This document shows, in pieces, positions 21,793 to 32,059 of a DNA stretch of 64,000 nucleotides. Within the stretch, counting starts at the first letter, position 1. Each line of letters starts with the position of its first letter. The stretch spans positions 3,422,084-3,486,083 of the forward strand of contig NZ_CP012334.1 of the NCBI RefSeq assembly GCF_001704295.1, written 5' to 3'. A model generated the notes under the pieces. The model saw only the letters and a list, made by a program, of their open reading frames with translations, searched no databases and was not told the DNA's origin. The translations under genes were made by a program, and so were the position numbers. Source of the DNA: Bordetella sp. H567. GTDB taxonomy: Bacteria; Pseudomonadota; Gammaproteobacteria; Burkholderiales; Burkholderiaceae_B.

Positions 21793-21825
21793 TCCAGCCC
21801 CATTCAGCCCCCCCACGCCTCTTTC

Positions 21826-22401
21826 ATGCAATCACGCGTTCCCGGCGGTGCCCCTCCTCGCCTGAGCACCATGGCGGCCCTGATCTTCAGCTCGCGCTGG
21901 CTGCAACTACCCCTGTACCTCGGCCTGATCGCGGCACAGGGCGTCTATGTGCTGCTTTTCCTGAAGGAACTATGGCATCTCGTCAGCCATGCGACGACGT
22001 TCGGCGAACAGCAGATCATGTTGATCGTGCTTGGCCTGATCGACGTCGTCATGATCTCCAACCTGCTGGTCATGGTTATCGTCGGCGGCTACGAAACTTT
22101 CGTCTCCCGCCTGAGGCTGGAAGGCCATCCGGATCAGCCGGAATGGCTCAGCCACGTGAACGCCAGCGTACTGAAGGTCAAATTGGCCATGGCGATTATC
22201 GGGATTTTGTCCATTCACCTGTTGCGCACTTTCATCGAGGCCGGCGCCCTGGGCACCCCGGAAGTCAAGTTCACCGAGAGCGGCGTCATGTGGCAGACGA
22301 TCATCCACTGCGTATTCATTCTGTCGGCCATCGGCATCGCCTATGTGGACAGACTACTGATGCCGGCGCAAGCGGTGGCCAAGGCACAAGCCGCGCACTG
22401 A
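21826..22401 (+). CDS. UPF0114 family inner-membrane protein (YqhA-like)
   Basis: 191 residues from this ATG, or 176 from the alternative ATG at 21871 (MAALIFSSRW), which better matches the start of E. coli YqhA. Three to four hydrophobic segments are visible (LYLGLIAAQGVYVLLFL, MLIVLGLIDVVMISNLLVMVIV, a helix with IIGILSIHLLRTF, and a C-terminal IHCVFILSAIGIAYV). Family hallmarks GGYETFVSRL and SIHLLRTF are present. Function is unknown for the family. It stands alone between the divergent tig operon and a strong terminator. Confidence 0.85.
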   Translation: MQSRVPGGAPPRLSTMAALIFSSRWLQLPLYLGLIAAQGVYVLLFLKELWHLVSHATTFGEQQIMLIVLGLIDVVMISNLLVMVIVGGYETFVSRLRLEGHPDQPEWLSHVNASVLKVKLAMAIIGILSIHLLRTFIEAGALGTPEVKFTESGVMWQTIIHCVFILSAIGIAYVDRLLMPAQAVAKAQAAH

Positions 22402-22427
22402 AGCCGCGCCGGCCCGTGCCAGCCATG

Positions 22428-22460
22428 AAAAACGGCGTGCCTGGGCACGCCGTTTTTTTT
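22428..22460 (+). terminator. Strong Rho-independent terminator
   Basis: AAAACGGCGTGCC-TG-GGCACGCCGTTTT forms a stem of at least 9 GC-rich base pairs flanked by A and T runs, ending in eight T. It follows the UPF0114 stop by about 27 bases. The A-tract on the other side would let it also stop minus-strand transcription coming from cspA. Confidence 0.93.
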
Positions 22461-22563
22461 AGCGCCCGCCGACCGCATCGCCGACAGGACGCGGCAGACG
22501 GTGCGCCAATGGAAATCGCGAAGGCGACGCTGGCGGGCCGCCGATGCGGCCCAGGCCACGGCC

Positions 22564-22770
22564 TTACTTGAGAATCTGGATGTTCATGGCGGCGGGGCCT
22601 TTGGCACCCTGGCCGACATCATATGTAACGCGCTGGTTTTCCTGAAGTGTCTTGTACCCTTCGGTACGAATTTGTGAAAAATGCACGAACAGATCCTTGC
22701 TGCCATCGTCGGGCACGATAAAACCGTACCCCTTTTCCGCGTTGAACCACTTGACGATGCCCGTTGCCAT
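22564..22770 (-). CDS. Cold-shock domain protein (CspA family)
   Basis: 68-residue single-domain RNA/DNA-binding protein that melts RNA secondary structure. RNP1 KGYGFI and RNP2 LFVHF are both intact, and the sequence starts [21 protein letters not shown] 22770 follows AGGTGG by about nine bases. A clpS-clpA pair often follows such a gene in related bacteria; here no clpS is present in this window and clpA lies 37 kb away. Confidence 0.95.
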   Translation of the reverse strand: MATGIVKWFNAEKGYGFIVPDDGSKDLFVHFSQIRTEGYKTLQENQRVTYDVGQGAKGPAAMNIQILK

Positions 22771-23480
22771 ATTTGCCACCACCTGAGCTGATGAATAGAA
22801 AGGGATACGCTAGATTATCAAGGAAGGGAAATCGGCAACTACAGTACCTATGACGGCGACAGATAGAATTAAGATCACGTCGCTTGAATATCTCGCCAAT
22901 CGAGTGTAATCGCGATGTTTTTACGGGGTCAACCGTGCCTCCCCGAAAATAGGCACTTTGCGTAGCGCTCCGTCGGACGTGCCGAACGGGTGCGATGTAT
23001 GGCTGCCATCCCACCTTTCCAGGCTGCCGGTTTCGGACGTTGCGAGGGCGCGCATCGGCCGCGTCGCGAGGTGGCGCGCCCGAGCCTCCAGGACATATTC
23101 AAACTTGCGGGGCCCGAGACGCTGACGGCCATCCTGTACCGGCATTTCGTCGGCATGGATATAAAAAACTGAACAGCAAGTTCGCGTTGTTCGAGTTACA
23201 GAAACGGAAACTCGTCAGCCGCGCTGCGCGCCTGACTGCGGAGGAGTTGAAGATTCTGAAACGGCCTTATGCCAGGCCCTGGGCAGGCCCGCTATGTTTC
23301 AAACGGTTCGGACAACTCGTGGGGAGTGGCCGTAACCGAGGCCCCGCGGGAGGGTCGTGTGGGCCTTTGACGTGCCATACTGCGTGATACACAGCATCGA
23401 AGGCCGCAATGCCCGCCTTGGGAGGGGACATTGCGGCGGGGGCATCGTAGGCATTACGCCAACCGATACCCCGATGTAGG
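22771..23480. other. 0.7 kb region without a recognisable gene
   Basis: The first 150 bases hold the cspA 5' leader, AT-rich for this genome. From about 22920 to 23400 there are only short open frames on both strands. One, 22990-23172 (+), ends LTAILYRHFVGMDIKN and looks protein-like but has no Shine-Dalgarno or recognisable match. Local GC is lower than in the flanking genes. A decayed gene or an unannotated RNA is possible. The tRNA-proximal part contains the hairpin listed separately. Confidence 0.5.
23403..23437 (-). other. Hairpin downstream of tRNA-Leu
   Basis: GCCGCAATG and CATTGCGGC form a perfect 9-bp inverted repeat with a 17-base interior that can pair further (CCCGCC with GGGGA). 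It lies 44 bases past the tRNA 3' end on the same strand. No T-tract follows, so it may be a processing or Rho-assisted end rather than an intrinsic terminator. Confidence 0.5.
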
Positions 23481-23567
23481 TGGTGCGAAGGAGGGGACTC
23501 GAACCCCTACACCTGTTACGGCGTCAGGACCTAAACCTGGTGCGTCTACCAATTTCGCCACCTTCGC
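23481..23567 (-). tRNA. tRNA-Leu (anticodon UAG)
   Basis: 87-nt class II tRNA on the minus strand. It begins GCGAAGGTGGCGAAATTGG and ends with the T-arm GGGGTTCGAGTCCCC and acceptor CTTCGCACCA, so CCA is encoded. The 7-bp acceptor (GCGAAGG/CCTTCGC), the D-loop TTGGTAGA and the long variable arm typical of Leu are present. The anticodon loop is TTTAGGT, anticodon TAG. A -10-like TACAAT (23582-23587, minus) lies just upstream. Confidence 0.96.
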
Positions 23568-23594
23568 AAGCGCAGCGCGGTATTGTAGCTTGCT

Positions 23595-23603
23595 TGTTAA
23601 AAT
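23595..23603 (+). promoter_or_regulatory. Extended -10 candidate for dapC, implying a leaderless mRNA
   Basis: TGTTAAAAT reads as TG-N-TAAAAT, an extended -10 box. A start point six to seven bases downstream falls at 23609-23610, next to the dapC ATG at 23612. No Shine-Dalgarno is present before that ATG. The divergent tRNA-Leu gene starts only 44 bases away. Confidence 0.45.
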
Positions 23604-23611
23604 CGCGCCCC

Positions 23612-24811
23612 ATGAACCCCCGCCTCGATGCACTACACCCCTATCCCTTCGAAAAGCTGCGCCGCCTGATGGCCGCCGCGGGCTCGCCTCCCAGCGGGCT
23701 TGCGCCCATCAATCTCTCGATCGGGGAGCCCAAGCACGACACTCCCGCCCGCGTCGCACAGGCCATGGTACAGGCCCTGCCCGGCGGCCTGGCATCCTAT
23801 CCCACCACCAAGGGCGAGACTCGCCTGCGGGAGGTCATCGCGCAGTGGCTGGCCAAGCGCTATGGCATTCCCGCACCCGACCCGGAAACGCAGGTCCTGC
23901 CGGTGCTGGGCTCGCGGGAGGCGCTCTTCGCCTTCGCCCAGGCCATGATCGATCCCACTGGCGACGACGTGGTGATCTGCCCCAATCCGTTCTATCAAAT
24001 CTACGAAGGCGCTGCCCTGCTGGCCGGCGCGCGTCCGTATTACGTCAACGCCGATCCGGACCGCAACTTCGGACCCGACTGGAGCCAGGTGCCGGAAGAG
24101 GTATGGCGCAAGACTCGCATGGTGTACGTGTGCTCGCCTGGCAATCCGGCGGGCAACGTCATGTCCATGGACGATTGGCGCGAGATCCTGGAACTGAGCG
24201 ACCGCTACGGCTTCATCGTGGCGTCCGACGAGTGCTATTCCGAAATCTACCTGAATGAAACCCATCCGCCCCTGGGCGGGCTGCAGGCAGCGCAGGCGCT
24301 GGGCCGAACCGACTATCGCAATCTGATCGCCTTCTCCAGCCTGTCCAAGCGATCGAATGTTCCGGGCATGCGATCCGGATTCGTGGCGGGCGACGCCGCG
24401 CTGGTCGCGCGCTTCCTGCTTTACCGCACTTATCATGGCAGCGCGATGAGTCCGGTCGTATCCGCGGCCAGCATCGCGGCCTGGACGGATGAAACCCATG
24501 TGCGCGAAAATCGCCGGCTTTACCGCGAAAAGTTCGATGCGGTGGTTCCCATCCTGCAGCGCGCGATAAACGTCACGCGCCCCCCGGCATCGTTCTATCT
24601 GTGGGTTGCCACCCCCACCGCCGATACCGATTTCGCCCGCGACCTATACGCCCGGACCGGCGTGACGGTGCTTCCCGGCAGCTATCTCGCCCGCGATGCC
24701 CATGGCCGCAACCCTGGGGTGAACCGCATCCGCATGGCGCTGGTCGCACCGCTGGCGCAATGCGTCGACGCCGCCGAACGTATCGCCGACTTCGTCAGAT
24801 CCTCCGTTTAA
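23612..24811 (+). CDS. dapC: Succinyldiaminopimelate aminotransferase
   Basis: 399-residue class I PLP aminotransferase that makes N-succinyl-L,L-diaminopimelate from N-succinyl-2-amino-6-ketopimelate in lysine and peptidoglycan precursor synthesis. The PLP lysine lies in [16 protein letters not shown], with CSPGNPAGN and [10 protein letters not shown] also visible. The assignment to DapC rather than another class I enzyme rests on direct linkage to dapD and dapE. It opens [17 protein letters not shown]; earlier codons in this frame run through the antisense of tRNA-Leu, so ATG 23612 is the start. Confidence 0.93.
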   Translation: MNPRLDALHPYPFEKLRRLMAAAGSPPSGLAPINLSIGEPKHDTPARVAQAMVQALPGGLASYPTTKGETRLREVIAQWLAKRYGIPAPDPETQVLPVLGSREALFAFAQAMIDPTGDDVVICPNPFYQIYEGAALLAGARPYYVNADPDRNFGPDWSQVPEEVWRKTRMVYVCSPGNPAGNVMSMDDWREILELSDRYGFIVASDECYSEIYLNETHPPLGGLQAAQALGRTDYRNLIAFSSLSKRSNVPGMRSGFVAGDAALVARFLLYRTYHGSAMSPVVSAASIAAWTDETHVRENRRLYREKFDAVVPILQRAINVTRPPASFYLWVATPTADTDFARDLYARTGVTVLPGSYLARDAHGRNPGVNRIRMALVAPLAQCVDAAERIADFVRSSV

Positions 24812-24831
24812 CTCCTCAACTGCTGAAAAAC

Positions 24832-26792
<1,961 letters not shown>

Positions 26793-26799
26793 CCGTCCA

Positions 26800-27696
26800 A
26801 TGCCCTCCTCAAATCGCACCGAATTGCTGACCGTCCGCGACCTGATCCGCTACGGTGTATCGCGGCTGAATGCCGGTCAGGTAAGTTTCGGCCACGGCAG
26901 CGACAATGCCTGGGACGAAGCCGTGTATCTGGTGCTGCATACGCTGCACCTTCCGCTCGATATGCTGGACCCTTTCCTGGACGCGCGCGTCCTGGCCGAA
27001 GAGCGTGAACAGGTGCTGGCGCTGCTGGACCGGCGCGTCCGCGAACGCGTGCCGGCGCCTTACCTGACCAACGAGGCGTGGCTGCGCGGGCGCCGCTTCT
27101 ACGTCGATAATCGCGTCATCGTGCCGCGTTCGCCCATTGCCGAACTGCTGGACGACAGCCTGTCGCCCTGGGTGTCCGATCCCGAAACCGTGGAATATGT
27201 CCTGGACATGTGCACCGGCTCGGGTTGCCTGGCGGTGCTGTCCGCGCTGGCGTTCCCTTTCGCGCACGTCGATGGCGTGGATGTTTCAGCCAGCGCGCTG
27301 GAAGTGGCGATGCATAACGTGGGCGCCTACAACCTGCACGAGCGCGTCTTTCTGCATTGCAGCGATCTTTTCCAGAAGCTCACGCCGCGCCAGTACGATG
27401 TGATCATCTGCAACCCGCCCTACGTGAATGCGCACTCCATGGATGCGCTGCCCCAGGAATATCGGCATGAACCGCAGATGGCGCTGGCCGGCGGCGACGA
27501 CGGCATGGACCTGGTAAGGCGCATCCTGAACGACGCGCCGGCCTATATGACGCCCAAGGGCATCCTCGTACTGGAAATCGGACACGAGCGCGCGCATTTC
27601 GAGACTGCGTTTCCACACCTGGAACCCGTCTGGCTGGACTCGTCGGAGGCCTCCGACCAGATCGTACTGCTGACCCGCGAGCAACTGTCACCGTGA
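26800..27696 (+). CDS. prmB: Ribosomal protein L3 N5-glutamine methyltransferase
   Basis: 298-residue SAM-dependent methyltransferase of the HemK/PrmB family that methylates a glutamine of ribosomal protein L3. The signature NPPY is present as IICNPPYVNAHS (about residue 205), and SAM motif I as VLDMCTGSGCLAVL. The N-terminal helical domain (LTVRDLIRYGVSRLNAGQVSFGHG) is PrmB-like and distinguishes it from PrmC/HemK. It begins seven bases after dapE and its stop overlaps the next gene, so it is part of the dap operon. Confidence 0.93.
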   Translation: MPSSNRTELLTVRDLIRYGVSRLNAGQVSFGHGSDNAWDEAVYLVLHTLHLPLDMLDPFLDARVLAEEREQVLALLDRRVRERVPAPYLTNEAWLRGRRFYVDNRVIVPRSPIAELLDDSLSPWVSDPETVEYVLDMCTGSGCLAVLSALAFPFAHVDGVDVSASALEVAMHNVGAYNLHERVFLHCSDLFQKLTPRQYDVIICNPPYVNAHSMDALPQEYRHEPQMALAGGDDGMDLVRRILNDAPAYMTPKGILVLEIGHERAHFETAFPHLEPVWLDSSEASDQIVLLTREQLSP

Positions 27697-29642
27697 TACG
27701 CGGATCCGGAATCACCCTGCGCCGCGGGACGAAAGTCCTGCTGGACGGCGCGGACTTCGTCGTCAACCCCGGAGAGCGCGTCGGTATCGTCGGCAAGAAC
27801 GGCGCGGGCAAGTCCTCGCTGTTCGCGTTGCTGACGGGTGCGCTGGATGTCGATGCCGGCTCGCTGTCCCTGCCGCCGGATTGGCGCATCGCCAGCGTCC
27901 AGCAGGAGCTGCATGCCGATGCACGCCCGGCCCGGGAGTTCGTCATCGACGGGGATACGCCGCTGCGTGCCCTGCAGGCCAAACGCGCGACGCTCGGCGA
28001 TCACCAGGGTACCGAAATCGGCGAGACCGAAGCCGCGCTGGTCGAAGCCGGCGCCTGGAGCGCGCCGTCGCGTGCCGAACAACTGCTTGCGGGCCTGGGA
28101 TTCAAGCCAGCGGAATGGATGCAACCGGTCGCGAGCTTTTCCGGCGGCTGGCGCATGCGGCTGGCGCTGGCCCGCGCCCTGATGGCACCGTCGGATCTGC
28201 TGCTGCTGGACGAGCCGACCAACCACCTGGATCTGGACGCCATGCTGTGGCTGGAGAAATGGCTGGCCGCCTACCCCGGTACGGTGCTGCTGATTTCTCA
28301 CGACACGGAATTCCTGGACGCGGCGGCCCGGTCTATCCTGCATTTTGATCACGGCAAGCTGGTGCGCTATCGCGGCGGCTACCAGGACTTCCTGGAACAG
28401 CGTGCGGAACGCCTGCGCCAAACCCGCATCGCCTGGGAAAAGCAAACGCGCGACACGGCTCGCCTGCAGGGATTCATCGACCGCTTCAAGGCCAAGGCGT
28501 CCAAGGCCAAGCAGGCGCAAAGCCGTGTCAAGGCGCTTGCCCGCATGCAGACGCTGGCGCCGCTGCAGGCCGAGTCCGGCATCGACATCCGTATCCCTTC
28601 GCCCGACCATATGCCGGATCCTCTGTTGGTCCTGGACAAGCTGTCGGCCGGCTATACGGATGCCGCCGGCCACCCCGTCGATATCCTGCGGGACGTAACG
28701 CTGATGGTGCGTGCGGGCAGCCGCGTGGGCATCCTGGGCGCGAACGGTGCAGGCAAGAGCACACTGGTAAAGACGCTGGCGGAAACGCTGCCCGTGCGGG
28801 CCGGGGAACGCCGAGCCTCGCGCGGGCTGTCGATCGGCTACTTCGCGCAGCATCAGCTGGACATGCTGGACCTCAACGCCACGCCGCTGCTGCATCTGGC
28901 GCGTATCGCGCCGGACAGCCGCGAACAGGAACTGCGCAATTATCTCGGCGGCTTCGGCTTTTCCGGCGATGCCGTGACGGGGCCCGTGGGCCCGATGTCC
29001 GGCGGTGAAAAGGCGCGGCTGGCCTTGTCCCTGATCGTCTGGCAAAAGCCCAACCTGCTGTTGCTGGACGAACCCAGCAACCACCTGGACGTGGAAACCC
29101 GCGAGGCCCTGGCGGCGGCCCTGGCCGAATTCGCCGGCAGCATGCTGCTGGTCTCGCATGACCGCCACCTGCTGCGCACGACGGTGGACAGCTTCTGGAT
29201 CGTGGCCGACGGTACGGTGCATGAATTCGACGGCGACCTGGAGGATTACCGGGATTGGCTGGCCGCCCGCGGCACGGAAGAAAAAGCGCAAGCCGCGCGG
29301 GCCGCGTCCGCCGATACGCCTGCTCCGGCGGATCGCAAGCAGCAGCGTCGCCAGGAAGCCGAACAGCGCCAGCGGGTCGCAGCCGCCCGCAAGCCGCTGG
29401 AGAGCAAGCTGGCCAAGGTGGACGCGGAAATGGAAACCATCCGCGTGCGGCTGGAGGCGCTGGACGCCTTGATCGCCGACGCCGACCTGTATTCGGACGC
29501 GCGCCGCACTGAGCGCCAGAAAGTCATGAGCGAACACGGCGAACTGGCCAAGCGCATGAGCGATCTGGAAGAACAATGGCTGGGCTTGCACGAAGCCATC
29601 GAGGCCGCGGAAAAAAGCGTCTTGGGAAGCTCGTCTGCGTGA
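27693..29642 (+). CDS. yheS: ABC-F family ATPase (YheS-like)
   Basis: 649-residue soluble protein with two ABC ATPase domains in one chain and no membrane segments. Both Walker A motifs (GKNGAGKSSL, GANGAGKSTL), both signature loops (FSGGWRMRLALA, MSGGEKARLAL) and both Walker B regions (LLLLDEPTNHLDL, LLLLDEPSNHLDV) are intact. The linker has the arm/P-site region with KAKASKAKQAQSRVKAL. The C-terminal extension (about 530-649) is a charged coiled coil. Similarity is strongest to E. coli YheS, a ribosome-binding translation factor. It starts at GTG 27693, overlapping the prmB stop by four bases. Confidence 0.92.
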   Translation: MIRGSGITLRRGTKVLLDGADFVVNPGERVGIVGKNGAGKSSLFALLTGALDVDAGSLSLPPDWRIASVQQELHADARPAREFVIDGDTPLRALQAKRATLGDHQGTEIGETEAALVEAGAWSAPSRAEQLLAGLGFKPAEWMQPVASFSGGWRMRLALARALMAPSDLLLLDEPTNHLDLDAMLWLEKWLAAYPGTVLLISHDTEFLDAAARSILHFDHGKLVRYRGGYQDFLEQRAERLRQTRIAWEKQTRDTARLQGFIDRFKAKASKAKQAQSRVKALARMQTLAPLQAESGIDIRIPSPDHMPDPLLVLDKLSAGYTDAAGHPVDILRDVTLMVRAGSRVGILGANGAGKSTLVKTLAETLPVRAGERRASRGLSIGYFAQHQLDMLDLNATPLLHLARIAPDSREQELRNYLGGFGFSGDAVTGPVGPMSGGEKARLALSLIVWQKPNLLLLDEPSNHLDVETREALAAALAEFAGSMLLVSHDRHLLRTTVDSFWIVADGTVHEFDGDLEDYRDWLAARGTEEKAQAARAASADTPAPADRKQQRRQEAEQRQRVAAARKPLESKLAKVDAEMETIRVRLEALDALIADADLYSDARRTERQKVMSEHGELAKRMSDLEEQWLGLHEAIEAAEKSVLGSSSA

Positions 29643-29686
29643 CGACGCGAACGTTGGGGTCCCAGGGATTGACCTGTTGCGAAACG

Positions 29687-29713
29687 AAAAACCGGGCACA
29701 AGCCCGGTTTTTT
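29687..29713. terminator. Bidirectional terminator between the ABC-F gene and uvrD
   Basis: AAAAACCGGGC-ACAA-GCCCGGTTTTTT forms a perfect stem of 6 GC pairs extended by A-T pairs, with T-runs on both strands. It lies 45 bases past the ABC-F stop and 61 bases from the uvrD stop. Confidence 0.93.
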
Positions 29714-29773
29714 ACACTCGTGAACGATCATGGCAGGGCGCGCCCACCCGCGCGGCCCCTTCCCGCTATCGCA

Positions 29774-32059
29774 TCAGCCCGCGATGACGTCCAGCTTAGC
29801 GATGCCCAGCGCCAGCGTCTTGGCGCCCACATCGCGGAACTGTATCTGGGCCTGCGCATCCTGTCCGCTTCCACTCAGGCCTATGATGGTGCCGTCGCCG
29901 AAACGGGCATGGCGGACACCTTGCCCGATGCGGTACTGACGATCGCCCACGGTCACACCCGACGTCACACCACGGGGCTGGCGCGGGGCAATGGCCCCCA
30001 CGGGCTTGCGTCCGAACGCATCGCGCGCGGCACCGCCCCAGGGGGCGCCGCCACGCACATGGTCATCGGTGGCGCCCGCCCGGGGCGTCAGCCATTTCAG
30101 ATGCTGTTCGGGGATTTCCGCCAGGAAGCGCGACCGCATGGCATAGCGCGTTTGCCCATGCAGCATGCGGCTTTGCGCCAGGCTGAGGTACAGGCGCTCG
30201 CGTGCGCGCGTGATCGCGACATACATCAGGCGCCGTTCTTCTTCCAGGCCCGCTTGTTCCAGCACGCTGTTTTCGTGCGGGAACAAGCCTTCTTCCAGAC
30301 CGGTGATAAAGACGGCATCGAACTCCAGCCCCTTGGCGGCATGGACGGTCATCATCTGCACGGCGTCCTGCCCCGCCTGCGCCTGGTTGTCGCCCGCTTC
30401 CAGCGCGGCGTGCGACAGGAACGCAGCGAGCGGCGTCAGGTTTTCCGCAACGGCGTTGAACCCCGCGTCCAGCGTGGCGTCCGGGGTAGCCTCCCGCTGC
30501 GCGGGCACACCCGCGGGCAGGCCGTCGAAGTGTTCCTCGCTGGAGAACACCGCGGCGGCGGTGACCAGTTCGTTCAGGTTTTCGATGCGCTCGGTACCTT
30601 CTTTTTCGCCCCGGTAATGTTCGATGAGGCCGCTGGCCTCCAGCACGTGCTCGACCATTTCAGGCAGGGGCAGTTCCCGCGTTTCATCGGCCATGCGGCC
30701 GATCAAGGTGGCGAACTGGGCCAGGTTCGAGCCGCCCTTTCCCGCCACGCGCGCCACCGCGCCATACAGGCTGGTGTCATGGGCGCGCGCCGCGTCCGCC
30801 AGCTGTTCCAGCGTGCGCGCGCCGATACCCCGCGCGGGAAAGTTCACCACGCGCATCCAAGACGTATCGTCGTGCGGATTGCTGATCAGCCGCAGATAGG
30901 CCAGCGCGTGCTTGACTTCCTGCCGTTCGAAAAAGCGCAGGCCCCCATAGACTTTATAGGGTATGCCCGCCGAGAACAGCGCATGTTCGAGCACGCGCGA
31001 CTGGGCGTTGCTGCGGTAGAGCACCGCGATCTCGCGGCGCAGCCGCCCTTCATTGACCAGGGCGCGGATCTCGTCCACCACCCACTGCGCCTCCATGCCG
31101 TCGGAGGGCTGCTCGACGACTCGGACGGGCTCGCCTTCGCCTTGCTCCGTCCATAGGTTCTTGCCCAGGCGACCACTGTTATGGTCGATCAAGGCATTGG
31201 CGGAATCCAGGATGTGGCCGTAGGAGCGGTAGTTCTGTTCCAGGCGAATGACGGTGCCGCGCGCATAGTCGCGTTCGAAATCGGCCATGTTGCCGACGTT
31301 CGCGCCACGAAACGCATAAATGGACTGGTCGTCGTCACCCACCGCGAAAATGTAGGCGCCGCCGCCCGCAAGCAACCGCAGCCACTTGTACTGCAGCGTG
31401 TTGGTGTCCTGGAACTCGTCGACGAGTATGTGGCGGAAGCGGCGCTGGTAATGCTCGCGCACCGGCGCGTTGCGCGACAGCAGTTCGTAGGCGCGCAGCA
31501 GCAGTTCGGGAAAGTCGACCACCCCTTCCCGCTGGCATTGCGCTTCATACAACTGGTAGATTTCGATCAGCCGGCGGCGGTGGCTATCCCAGGCTTCCAG
31601 GTCGCCCGGGCGTTCGCCTTCTTCCTTGGCGCTGTTGATGAAGCGCTGGACGTCACGCGGCGGATATTTTTCGTCATCGATGCCGTTGGCCTTGAGCAGC
31701 CGCTTGATGGCCGCCAGCTGGTCTGCGGTATCGAGGATCTGGAAGGCCTGCGGCAGCCCGGCATCACGGTGGTGCGCCCTCAACAGCCGATTGCAGAGGC
31801 CATGGAAGGTGCCCACCCACAGGCCGCGCGTATCGATGGGCAGGATCGCCGAGATGCGCGCGAGCATCTCGCGCGCAGCCTTGTTGGTAAAAGTGACTGC
31901 CAGGAGCGCATAAGGGCTGGCCAGACCATTCTGGATCAGCCATGCCATGCGTGTGGTCAGTACGCGCGTCTTGCCGCTACCCGCCCCGGCCAGGACCAGG
32001 GCGTGCTGCGGTTCCAGCGTGACGGCGGCGCGTTGTTCGGGATTTAACTTGTCGATCAT
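29774..32059 (-). CDS. uvrD: DNA helicase II UvrD
   Basis: 761-residue superfamily 1A 3'-5' helicase acting in mismatch and nucleotide excision repair. Walker A is AGAGSGKTRVL; motif II is ILVDEFQDTN; motif III is GDDDQSIYAFRGA; motif V/VI regions MTVHAAKGLEFDAVF and VAITRARERLYL are present. The C-terminal tail ends with a Tudor-like segment (YRIGQGVRHARFGDGTIIG) typical of UvrD and used for RNA polymerase or repair-protein contacts. The ATG overlaps the desaturase stop (ATGA). No SOS box is seen, because its 5' side is coding sequence. Confidence 0.95.
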   Translation of the reverse strand: MIDKLNPEQRAAVTLEPQHALVLAGAGSGKTRVLTTRMAWLIQNGLASPYALLAVTFTNKAAREMLARISAILPIDTRGLWVGTFHGLCNRLLRAHHRDAGLPQAFQILDTADQLAAIKRLLKANGIDDEKYPPRDVQRFINSAKEEGERPGDLEAWDSHRRRLIEIYQLYEAQCQREGVVDFPELLLRAYELLSRNAPVREHYQRRFRHILVDEFQDTNTLQYKWLRLLAGGGAYIFAVGDDDQSIYAFRGANVGNMADFERDYARGTVIRLEQNYRSYGHILDSANALIDHNSGRLGKNLWTEQGEGEPVRVVEQPSDGMEAQWVVDEIRALVNEGRLRREIAVLYRSNAQSRVLEHALFSAGIPYKVYGGLRFFERQEVKHALAYLRLISNPHDDTSWMRVVNFPARGIGARTLEQLADAARAHDTSLYGAVARVAGKGGSNLAQFATLIGRMADETRELPLPEMVEHVLEASGLIEHYRGEKEGTERIENLNELVTAAAVFSSEEHFDGLPAGVPAQREATPDATLDAGFNAVAENLTPLAAFLSHAALEAGDNQAQAGQDAVQMMTVHAAKGLEFDAVFITGLEEGLFPHENSVLEQAGLEEERRLMYVAITRARERLYLSLAQSRMLHGQTRYAMRSRFLAEIPEQHLKWLTPRAGATDDHVRGGAPWGGAARDAFGRKPVGAIAPRQPRGVTSGVTVGDRQYRIGQGVRHARFGDGTIIGLSGSGQDAQAQIQFRDVGAKTLALGIAKLDVIAG

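Noticed and set aside
21781-21808. Sigma-32-like CTTGATA...CCCCAT upstream of the UPF0114 gene
   Set aside because: The spacing is only nine bases against 13-14 expected, so the boxes cannot both be contacted. An extended -10 reading is better.
27543-29699. 718-codon minus-strand frame opposite the ABC-F gene
   Set aside because: Shadow of the high-GC third-position pattern of the ABC-F gene, which has complete ATPase motifs on the plus strand.
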